Shown piece after piece: positions 9,843 through 18,400 of a stretch of 64,000 nucleotides of DNA. The DNA is taken from the NCBI GenBank assembly GCA_004293815.1, contig RDZD01000009.1, positions 1 through 64,000 of the forward strand, given 5' to 3'. Within the stretch, counting starts at the first letter, position 1; the number at the start of each line of letters is the position of its first letter. Origin of the DNA: Cytophagales bacterium. Lineage in GTDB: Bacteria > Bacteroidota > Bacteroidia > Cytophagales > Bernardetiaceae. The notes under the pieces were generated by a model. It was given only the letters and a program-made list of their open reading frames with translations, did not search any database and was not told where the DNA came from. A program made the translations under genes and the position numbers.

Positions 9843-11543
9843 ATGGAAGACTTAATACACAAAGATTCAGACGCTACAAATCAAGCAGTGCCAGCTTCAA
9901 AAGAAGCTGATAAGCCTTTTTATTCCAAGTGGGCAGTCAGGCTGCCTCTTATCACTTGTCTCGCTTTGGGCGTAGGGATGTTGATAGGCGGAAAAATGTT
10001 TAGCACCGCCACCACGCCCGAAAGACAGCAAGATTTGGGGCAGACTCTAGAAAAGCTTAAGCAAGTTATGCTTTACGTAGAACACTACTATGTGGATACT
10101 GCCAATATTGAGGAGCTAGCAGATTATGGCATAGAACAGATGTTACTCAAGTTAGACCCACACACCGTTTATATCCCTCTCAAAGACTTGCAAATAAGCA
10201 ACGCACAACTTGAAGGGGATTTTGATGGTATTGGTGTAGAATTCAATATCTTTAAGGATACTCTTAGTATCATGGCAGTTATCCCCAATGGCCCCTCCGA
10301 AATGGTAGGGTTACAAGCAGGCGATAAAGTCATCATGATTGATGATAAAAATGTAGCAGGAGTCAAACTTACAAGTCGTGATGTGTTTAGTAAGTTGCGT
10401 GGACCGCGCGGCACTAAAGTAAAGGTGAGCGTCCGTCGCAAAGGCCAATCTAAATTGATGGATTTTATCATCACACGCGACCAGATTCCTACCTACACCG
10501 TTGATGCGGCTTATATGATAGACAAAAAAACAGGCTTTTTGAAAGTATCACGCTTTGGCGAACGCACCTACGAAGAGTACAAAGAAGCACTTGCAAAGCT
10601 CACCAACAGTGGTATGAAAAGGCTGATTTTAGATCTACGCGGTAACCCAGGCGGCTATATGGATCGCGCCATAGATATGGTGGACGAGCTTCTCGCTGGC
10701 AAAAAGAAAATTGTTTATACAGATGGCAAGGTTTCACAGTTTGATGAGGTGTATTACTCTAGCAAGTCGGGAACTTTTGAAAAGGGTGAGGTGATTGTAC
10801 TTATTGACGAATTTAGCGCGTCAGCCTCTGAAATTGTATCTGGTGCCATACAAGACAATGACAGAGGCTTGGTTTTGGGTCGCCGCTCATTTGGCAAAGG
10901 CTTAGTTCAAAAACCAATACAGCTTATAGATGGCTCTCAGTTGCGTCTCACTATTTCTCGCTACTACATTCCTAGCGGTCGTTGTATCCAAAAACCTTAT
11001 GATAAAAACAAGGATTATGAGATGGACTTGGTAGACCGTTACAATAACGGTGAGTTTTATCATTTAGACAGCATCAAACTAGATAAAACCATAGTCTATA
11101 AAACAGCCGCTGGACGACCTGTGTATGGTGGTGGAGGGGTGATGCCTGACGTGTTTGTACCACGCGACACGAGTCACTTCAGCCCTTTCCTTACAGCTGT
11201 TTATTTTTCATCTACCATCATACGTGAATTTGCTATTGACTATGTGAATGCCAATCGCAAAAATCTGCAAGCCATGGGTCTTGAGGCTTTTGCTACCAAT
11301 TTCAAAATGGCTGGTGAGGTAGAAAATACTTTCCTTGCTAAGGTCAAAGAGGCCAACATTAAGTATAAAGAGGCGGATTATAAAATTTCCAGAAACTTTA
11401 TTCTCAATGAATTAAAAGGTGCCATAGCGCGAGCTGTTTGGCAAAATGAAGGCTATTACCGAATAACCAACGAACTAGATCGTGAGGTGCAAGAAGCACT
11501 AAAAAACTTTGAGTTGGCTAGTAAAATCCAAAAAGACAGCTAG
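9843..11543 (+). CDS. S41-family carboxy-terminal processing protease (CtpA type)
   Basis: A 566-residue membrane-anchored periplasmic serine protease that trims or degrades envelope proteins from the C-terminus. One N-terminal membrane helix (about 33-52), then a PDZ domain (about 120-205, with DGIGVEF and GLQAGDKVIMID), then the S41 catalytic core. The Ser/Lys dyad is Ser327 in SASASEI and Lys352 in GKGLVQ, with Gln356 four residues on, the same spacing as in Bacillus CtpB. The C-terminal 130 residues are helical. It is 64 bases after hom and is followed by a perfect hairpin at 11552-11589. The substrate is not indicated by the neighbours. Confidence 0.93.
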   Translation: MEDLIHKDSDATNQAVPASKEADKPFYSKWAVRLPLITCLALGVGMLIGGKMFSTATTPERQQDLGQTLEKLKQVMLYVEHYYVDTANIEELADYGIEQMLLKLDPHTVYIPLKDLQISNAQLEGDFDGIGVEFNIFKDTLSIMAVIPNGPSEMVGLQAGDKVIMIDDKNVAGVKLTSRDVFSKLRGPRGTKVKVSVRRKGQSKLMDFIITRDQIPTYTVDAAYMIDKKTGFLKVSRFGERTYEEYKEALAKLTNSGMKRLILDLRGNPGGYMDRAIDMVDELLAGKKKIVYTDGKVSQFDEVYYSSKSGTFEKGEVIVLIDEFSASASEIVSGAIQDNDRGLVLGRRSFGKGLVQKPIQLIDGSQLRLTISRYYIPSGRCIQKPYDKNKDYEMDLVDRYNNGEFYHLDSIKLDKTIVYKTAAGRPVYGGGGVMPDVFVPRDTSHFSPFLTAVYFSSTIIREFAIDYVNANRKNLQAMGLEAFATNFKMAGEVENTFLAKVKEANIKYKEADYKISRNFILNELKGAIARAVWQNEGYYRITNELDREVQEALKNFELASKIQKDS

Positions 11544-11551
11544 AAGAAACC

Positions 11552-11589
11552 CATAGCTTCTGGCGAGGATAACCTCGCCAGAAGCTATG
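11552..11589. repeat. Perfect 17-bp inverted repeat between protease and synthetase genes
   Basis: Bases 11552-11568 pair with 11573-11589 without a mismatch; the loop is ATAA. There is no T-run on either side, so it is not a standard Rho-independent terminator. It begins 9 bases after the protease stop and its right arm contains an in-frame ATG (11587) of the following gene, whose likely true start is at 11605. It may stabilise the upstream mRNA end or limit expression of the downstream gene. Confidence 0.8.
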
Positions 11590-11604
11590 AATGGACTTGT
11601 AAGC

Positions 11605-13038
11605 ATGAACTCAATTTTAGCACAAATTGCCTCACACGCCCAAAACCCTCAGCGTGTGGCCATTATAGACGAAGTAGGCGAACATACCTACGCCCAGCTT
11701 TGGCTCAAAGCCGAGTTGCTGGCGCATGAGTTGTGTCAAAAGTACTCCAGCTCAGGCTTTGCTCAGCCTTTTATCATAGAACCCTCCGCGGAGTATGTCG
11801 TCGTACTGTGGGCTATCTGGCGAGCAGGAGGGATAGCAGTGCCTATACATCCTAAACACCCGCCTCAGGAAGTAGCCTATATTTTGGACGATTTGGGCGG
11901 AGCGGACTTGCTGCAAAGTGCTGACTGCCAACAAACTGAATGCTGCACACGCGCTATACCCCAAAACACGGACAGCGCACTCATTATCTACACCAGCGGA
12001 AGCACAGGCAAGCCCAAAGGTGCTGTTCACAGCTTTGAAAGCCTTGAAAGCCACATCACAACGCTTGTGGAGGCGTGGGCTTGGCAGGCTAATGATGCCA
12101 TTTTAAATGTCCTGCCCTTACATCACGTGCACGGCTTGGTGAATGTCTTATGTTGTGCCATTTGGAGCGGGGCAAGGTGTTACATGATGCCAAAATTTGA
12201 TGCCAAGCAAGCTGTAGAGGCGTTTAGCCGCTATCCTCTTACACTTTTTATGGCCGTACCTACCATTTACAGTCACCTAATCAATTATCTGACTGAATCG
12301 GACGAGGTTACAAGAACACAATTCCAAGATTCTTGTCAGAAATTCAGATTGATGGTGTCGGGTTCGGCTGCTTTAAGTCCTAGTCTGCTAAAAAAGTGGC
12401 ATGAATTAACAGGACATTTTCTATTGGAGCGTTACGGCATGACCGAAACTGGCATGATGCTCTCCAACCCCTTACATGGCGAGCGAAAAATAGGCTCAGT
12501 AGGCGTACCCCTACCCAACGTGCAAATACGGCTCGTATCCGAAAACCAAGAAGTTCAAACAACTACTGAGGCAGAAGGCGAAATACAAACTCGTGGCAGA
12601 CATCTTTTTAAACACTATTGGAACAAAGCCTCCCAAACGCTAGAGGCTTTTAGCCAAGATGGTTGGTTTCGTACGGGCGACATGGCACGACGCGACCTAA
12701 ATGGCTTTTATTATATCTTGGGGCGACTTTCCACTGACATTATTAAAACTGCTGGCTATAAAGTGTCTGCGCTTGAAATAGAAAACAAGCTATTGGAACA
12801 CCCTCTGATAAAAGAGTGTGCGGTGGTAGCACTAGAAGACGATGTTTACGGCGAAGTCGTGACGGCTGCCCTAGTCTCAGATTCAGAGTTAGACACCGAA
12901 AGCCTTAAACGTTGGGCAAAGTCTTGTATGGCAGCCTATAAAGTCCCCCAGAAGTGGTTTCAATTGTCTGTTCTACCTCGTAACTCGCTTGGCAAAGTGG
13001 TTAAAAACGACCTCAAAAAAAGGTTGCTAGTACTTTAG
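11605..13038 (+). CDS. Acyl-CoA synthetase, ACSF3-like malonyl-CoA synthetase
   Basis: ATP-dependent thioesterification through an acyl-adenylate. The ANL motifs are complete: YTSGSTGKPKG (P-loop), ERYGMTETGM, FRTGDMARRD and the hinge/catalytic GRLSTDIIKTAGYKVSALEIE with a late NSLGKVVKNDL lysine. LPLHHVHGLVNVL, FMAVPTIYSHL and LMVSGSAALSPSLLKKWHELTG follow human ACSF3 nearly word for word, which points to malonyl- or methylmalonyl-CoA synthetase. The protein is 477 residues from the Met at 11605; an upstream in-frame ATG at 11587 would lie inside a hairpin and is not preferred. Substrate is inferred from resemblance only; no malonate transporter or decarboxylase is nearby. Confidence 0.82.
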   Translation: MNSILAQIASHAQNPQRVAIIDEVGEHTYAQLWLKAELLAHELCQKYSSSGFAQPFIIEPSAEYVVVLWAIWRAGGIAVPIHPKHPPQEVAYILDDLGGADLLQSADCQQTECCTRAIPQNTDSALIIYTSGSTGKPKGAVHSFESLESHITTLVEAWAWQANDAILNVLPLHHVHGLVNVLCCAIWSGARCYMMPKFDAKQAVEAFSRYPLTLFMAVPTIYSHLINYLTESDEVTRTQFQDSCQKFRLMVSGSAALSPSLLKKWHELTGHFLLERYGMTETGMMLSNPLHGERKIGSVGVPLPNVQIRLVSENQEVQTTTEAEGEIQTRGRHLFKHYWNKASQTLEAFSQDGWFRTGDMARRDLNGFYYILGRLSTDIIKTAGYKVSALEIENKLLEHPLIKECAVVALEDDVYGEVVTAALVSDSELDTESLKRWAKSCMAAYKVPQKWFQLSVLPRNSLGKVVKNDLKKRLLVL

Positions 13039-13184
13039 ATGCAATGCAATACCTTAAAAATACCTTGTGGCCTCTTGTGCAATATTTATAACAAAATCTA
13101 TTGGCAAACGTTTTACATTTAGCTCTCCAACAAATTGAATAATTTCACGAATCTACTTATCTAAAAAACTTCCAAAAGCTGATT

Positions 13185-13817
13185 ATGAAAAACAAAATAT
13201 TGTATTACGCGTTCTTTATGTTTTGTATGATTTTGAGTGCTTTTACACTCAAAAGTTATGACCATAATGCCGCCACTGGCCTCGGGATAGGTGGTAAGGC
13301 AAAAGATTTTAGTCTCAAAAATGTGGACGGAAAAAAGATTTCCATGAGCCAGTATCCTGAGGCCAAAGGATTTATTGTTGTGTTTACCTGTAATCACTGC
13401 CCATTCTCGAAACTTTATGAACAGAGAATTATTGACCTAGATAACACTTACAAGCCTAAAGGTTTTCCAGTTATAGCTATTAGCTCAAACGATCCAGCCA
13501 TAGAACCTGATGACTCATTTGAAAAAATGGTGGAGCTTGCCAATGCAAAAAAATATCCTTTTCCCTACCTCTACGACAGCACGCAGGAGGTGGCTAAAAA
13601 TTTTGGAGCAGCCAAGACCCCCCACGTTTATGTGTTAGCTAAGAAAAATAAAGATTTGATAGTTAGCTATATTGGTGCCATAGATGACAACCCCAAGAAG
13701 GATAAAGCTGAAACACACGCTTATGTAGCAGACGCAGTTCAAGCACTTTTGGAAAATAAAAAAGTGGCTTTAACAGAAACTAAAGCCGTGGGCTGTTCCA
13801 TCAAGTGGAAGGAATAA
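13185..13817 (+). CDS. Exported thioredoxin/redoxin-family protein
   Basis: A 210-residue redox protein with an N-terminal signal or anchor helix (about 5-24), so it probably acts in the periplasm. The thioredoxin-like domain has FTCNHCPFSK with a CxxC active site (CNHC), and KTPHVYVL holding the cis-proline. It belongs to the AhpC/TSA-like redoxins that end in a conserved GCSIKW, present here as VGCSIKWKE; the role of that last Cys is unknown. The partner and substrate are not known. It is a single-gene unit followed by a hairpin terminator. Confidence 0.85.
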   Translation: MKNKILYYAFFMFCMILSAFTLKSYDHNAATGLGIGGKAKDFSLKNVDGKKISMSQYPEAKGFIVVFTCNHCPFSKLYEQRIIDLDNTYKPKGFPVIAISSNDPAIEPDDSFEKMVELANAKKYPFPYLYDSTQEVAKNFGAAKTPHVYVLAKKNKDLIVSYIGAIDDNPKKDKAETHAYVADAVQALLENKKVALTETKAVGCSIKWKE

Positions 13818-13843
13818 AACGTTTTCTATAGCGATACCTCTCG

Positions 13844-13874
13844 AAGCCTCAGTAGACTAGTTCTGCTGAGGCTT
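13844..13874 (+). terminator. Hairpin terminator after the redoxin gene
   Basis: Bases 13844-13852 (AAGCCTCAG) pair perfectly with 13866-13874; the loop is 13 bases and can pair further (TAGA with TTCT). Only a short T-run follows, so efficiency may be modest. Confidence 0.6.
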
Positions 13875-13979
13875 TAGACACAAAAATTTATTCACTTTGC
13901 ATAAAATGAAGATTTTTTTTCGTTTTTTTGAGGTCTGCACCTTAGCTTTTACTTTAGTTTTATTAATTCTTATGCCTTT

Positions 13980-14918
13980 ATGATAGAAATTTCTGTCATT
14001 GTACCCACCTACAACGAAGAGGGTAATTTGGATTTGCTACATACGCGTCTCAGTGAGGTCATGCAGCGCATTGGGCAACCCTATGAGCTTATTTTTATAA
14101 ACGATGGCAGCAAAGATCGCACGCTTGAATTGGAAAGAGCACTCGCTCAAAAAGACCCTTGTGTCAAATATATTGACTTGAGCCGTAATTTCGGACACCA
14201 AATTGCGGTTAGTGCTGGGCTTGATGCCGCTCGTGGCCAGGCTATTGTTATTATTGATGCTGATTTGCAAGACCCACCCGAGCTGATTATAGATATGTAT
14301 GCCAAACTTCGCACGGGTTTTCATGTGGTATATGCCAAAAGAAAGGCCAGACAGGGTGAAAATTTTATGAAAAAATTCACCGCCAAATTATTTTACAGAC
14401 TCCTTTCCCGTATTACCTCTTTTTCTATTCCTGTAGACACTGGCGACTTCAGAATAATGGACAAAAAAGTGGTGGACGCACTCAAGCAAATGCCTGAATC
14501 CAATAAATTTTTGAGAGGTCAGATAGCTTGGATTGGTTTCAACCAAACTTTTGTGGAGTATGATCGTCAGCAACGCCATGCAGGTACAACGGGTTACACT
14601 TACAAAAAGATGATTAACTTTGCACTGAATGGCATTACTGCGTTCTCAAATGCCCCTATCAAATGGGTTACTATGGCAGGTTTTATGGTATCAGTAGTGG
14701 CCTTTTTAATGATCATCATGTCTTTTGTGGTGCGGATTTTTTACGCGCATCTATCTGAACCAGGTTGGGCTTCTATTATGGTTGGCATGATGTTTTTAGG
14801 CGGTGTTCAGCTCATTAGTTTGGGAATTATTGGAGAATATATTAGCCGCATTAACAGCGATGTAAAACGCCGCCCGCTCTACTTTGTCAAGGAAACTAAT
14901 GTGAGCTCCGAAATTTAA
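13980..14918 (+). CDS. Family 2 glycosyltransferase (polyprenyl-phosphate sugar synthase type)
   Basis: A 312-residue GT-A enzyme with two C-terminal membrane helices (about 230-255 and 265-290), the layout of GtrB/ArnC/DPM1-like proteins that move a sugar from a nucleotide to undecaprenyl phosphate on the cytosolic face. Motifs: SVIVPTYNEEGNL (1-15), FINDGSKDRT, the metal and acceptor signature DADLQDPPELI, and an LSRNFGHQIAVSAGLD loop. The sugar (glucose, mannose or another) cannot be read from sequence. The gene is alone, with no flippase or second transferase nearby. Confidence 0.9.
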   Translation: MIEISVIVPTYNEEGNLDLLHTRLSEVMQRIGQPYELIFINDGSKDRTLELERALAQKDPCVKYIDLSRNFGHQIAVSAGLDAARGQAIVIIDADLQDPPELIIDMYAKLRTGFHVVYAKRKARQGENFMKKFTAKLFYRLLSRITSFSIPVDTGDFRIMDKKVVDALKQMPESNKFLRGQIAWIGFNQTFVEYDRQQRHAGTTGYTYKKMINFALNGITAFSNAPIKWVTMAGFMVSVVAFLMIIMSFVVRIFYAHLSEPGWASIMVGMMFLGGVQLISLGIIGEYISRINSDVKRRPLYFVKETNVSSEI

Positions 14919-15429
14919 TTGGCACTCACGAATACCTTAGTTTCAAATTAGCTATTTAACTATTTCTGTAAGATTCGCAAGTGTATTTGCTTTGAAGGCA
15001 AAATAGTGTTTCACAGCTATAAACGCCACCTGTACCCGATATAAGAAAAATTAAGAGTGCCTCTTTCAGCGATGAGCTTAGAAAGTGTTTTCTATGCCTT
15101 ATAATGATAATTTCTATCCTGAGAAGGATATACCCACTTTTTTCTAGGTGTTATTCTATTGCAGTTTTGTTAAAAAAGGTGTAGTCACTGCCTTAACATA
15201 CATTGAGTTTTTTTTAGTTTTTATAAAATACTCACAACTATTATTAATGAACTTTATAAGGTAATTTTTTATGAAATTTAAATCGCAAAAAAAATTACAA
15301 ATTTCATATAACTATTTTAATAAATATTTGTTCTTTTATTACTTTAAAAATACTTTTGTAATACTTAATTCAAGCAACCGTTTTGAATGAGCTTTTTTGT
15401 AACACATGTGATCAGCCTATTATAGCATT
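14919..15429. other. AT-rich intergenic region before the M43 protease
   Basis: No credible gene or tRNA is visible in these 511 bases. The last third is extremely AT-rich. It contains the promoter at 15327-15358 and leaves an untranslated leader of about 65 bases before the protease gene. Confidence 0.6.
15327..15358 (+). promoter_or_regulatory. Bacteroidota-type promoter of the M43 protease gene
   Basis: TTTG (15327-15330), 20 bases, then TACTTTTG (15351-15358): an exact fit to the -33 TTTG and -7 TANNTTTG elements of the Bacteroidota housekeeping sigma factor. Transcription should begin near 15365, about 65 bases before the start codon. Confidence 0.7.
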
Positions 15430-18400
15430 ATGAAAAAAATATTACTATCCTATCTTCTGGCAACGCTTTTGATTTTGATTAATTTCTTGCACCTTCAGGC
15501 GCAAGATGGTCATGATCATTTGTTGCCTCTGAATGAACGCCGCTGTGCCACAATGGCTGTTGATAGTGCCAATCGTTTGGCAATCAGCGGCCCAGTCAGA
15601 AGCCATGAAGACCAAGCGTTATTTGAGCAATGGCTAAAAGGTATTATCGAGGAAAATAAGCGTAGAGCAGCTCTTTCATTTACTCTGGGCGCAGTTTACA
15701 CGATACCTGTTGTATTTCACATTGTACACAACGGTGAAGCTGTGGGTACTGGTCGCAATATTCCCTATGTTCAAGTGACAGATCAAATAGCTGTTTTGAA
15801 TGAAGACTTTCGCCGCATTGTTGGTACGGCAGGCTTCAACGCAAACCCTGTTGGTGCAGACAGCCGTATAGAGTTTTGCTTGGCTAGACGTAGACCAGAC
15901 GGTTCGCCTTTTCCTGGTGGCGAAGATGGTGTGAACCGAATTAATAGAACAACAGCTGGTTTTACCGCACCACCACACACAACAGGCTACATTGATGCCA
16001 CTATCAAGCCTTGGACGAGTGCCGTCGCAGGCAGCCCAACACGTGGTTATGCAACATCAGATTATTTGAATATCTGGATTTGTCAAATTTCAGGCGGAAT
16101 TCTTGGTTATGCACAGTTTCCTCAAACTAACATGACTGGCATGCCCTGCACACCACAAACAGTGGCTACAGATGGTGTCGTATTTGGATTTAATTATATT
16201 GGTGATATTACAAAAAACTCTACAGCTCAGCTCGTAGCGGGTGCGCCATACAACCGTGGCCGCACCGCAACGCACGAAGTGGGGCACTGGCTAGGTCTCA
16301 GGCACATTTGGGGCGACGAAAATCTTTGCAATGCGGATGATTTTTGCGCAGATACCCCTATGGCAGGCCCTGCAAACTTTGGTTGCCCGGTGGGTGCGAA
16401 TACTTGCGCAGCTTTTCCTGGCAATGATCAAATAGAAAATTACATGGACTATAGTGATGATGCCTGTATGAATATCTTTACTATAGATCAAAAGGCACGC
16501 ATGAGAGCGGTTTTGGAAAACAGTCCAAGACGAAAATCACTCTTGCAGTCCACAGTTTGTATTCCACCTTTTCCAAACGATGCTGCTATTACAGAAGTTC
16601 TTGCGCCTTCAGGTATGATATGTGGCACCTCTATTACGCCACAGGTTACTCTCAAAAACTTTGGCACAGCAACGCTCACGAGTGCCACAATCAATTATCA
16701 GCTGGATGGTGGGGCAATTCTGACTTTTGCTTGGTCAGGTTCTTTGGCGGTGGGTGCATCTACCAATCAACTGTTGCCCGTAATGGCTGGTCTAACTGAT
16801 GGCGCACACACATTTAGGGCTTTCTCTACATTACCTAACGGTGTGGCAGACCCTAACACAACCATGGACGAGTCGCAAAATAACTTTTATACGGGCGGCT
16901 TTACAATACCTTATACCGAAACCTTTACCTCTGAAACATTTCCTCCACCTTACTGGGGATTGATTAATGGGGGTCAATGTCCTACTTGGGGGTCAACAAA
17001 CGTCACACAGATTTCTGGCACGACAGGTCAGGCAGCAGGTGAATACAACTTCACTTATAACCCAGGCATCGGTGATGTTGATGAACTAATAACTCCAGTT
17101 ATCAACTTACCAGCAGGCTCAACAGCAGTTGCGCTAAGATTTGATGTAGCCCATCGCGCATACGATGCTGCTACCAATGAGCGTCTTCGTGTACAAATCT
17201 CAACAGATTGTGGTGCTACTTACCCCAGTACCGTCTACGACTTGACTTCCAACACGGGTTTAGCTACGGGTGCTGCTTTAACCACGCTGTTCTACCCAAC
17301 AGCTGCAGCTAACTGGCGTACAGAAGTAATAGATATTTCTGCCTTTGCGTCCACCTGTGCAAGCGCAGTGGACAGAAATATCCGTCTGAAATTTTTACTT
17401 ACAAACGCCTTTGGCAATAATGTTTACATCGATAATGTGCGCATTACGGCGACTATGCCGCCAGAAATTAGCGTTACAGAATCCTCTGTTAATGTACCTG
17501 ATGATGGTGCTTATGCTTTTGGCACAACCAACACAGGCACTGCCATCACAAGGACATTCACTGTCAATAACACAGGTGCTACAGCTCTCAATCTTTCAGG
17601 CTTCTCGGTTACGGGTACAGGCTTTACGGGCACTGCTCCGCCAGCTTCTATTGCCGCTGGTGCAAGTGGCACTTTTACTCTAACCTTTAATCCGACTTGC
17701 GGTAGTAGCGCAGCTTTTGCAGGAAATGTGACCTTTAATACCAACGATTGTAGCGAAGCCCCTTACAACTTTACCTTGTCAGGCTCTACGAATGCGTGTA
17801 ATATTTCTGCTCTAGGAACTGGCATACAAACTGCTTGTGTACCAGCTACCAACACCTACACACAGCAAGTCACAGTCACTTATGTTAATCCACCTTGCAC
17901 GGGCACACTGGACGTGAACGGCCAGTCTTTTGCCATCACTTCTAGTCCCCAAACAGTCACTCTTACTGGACTCACCGCCAACGGCTTGGCTGTAAACACG
18001 ACGGCGAGCTTCTCTGCTACAGCCTGTACTCGTACTAGTGCAGCTCTCTTCACAGCACCAGCCGCATGCTCAGCTCCCCCTGCTTGTACGCTTACCTCTA
18101 GCGACCTCGATAACAGCATTTGTGTGGGACAGAGCGTTACCTTCACGGCTACTGGTGGTACAAACTACGACTTCAGAGTAAATGGCACTAGCGTACAAAA
18201 CAGCGCAACAGCCACTTATACAACCACATCTTTAGCAAATGGCGACGTAGTTTCTGTTGTCGTGAGTACCAGTGCTGGAACGGTTACAGTTTATAGTGAA
18301 AACTTTGAAACAGGTGGTGCAACATGGACACTCAACACTGCTACGGGAGTCAATGGTATACACAATAATTTTTGGACCATCTCTGATGATGAGGGGGGGG

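Noticed and set aside
11587..11604. Upstream in-frame ATG as start of the malonyl-CoA synthetase
   Set aside because: It lies in the right arm of a perfect 17-bp hairpin and adds only six residues before the usual N-terminus; the ATG at 11605 is free of structure.
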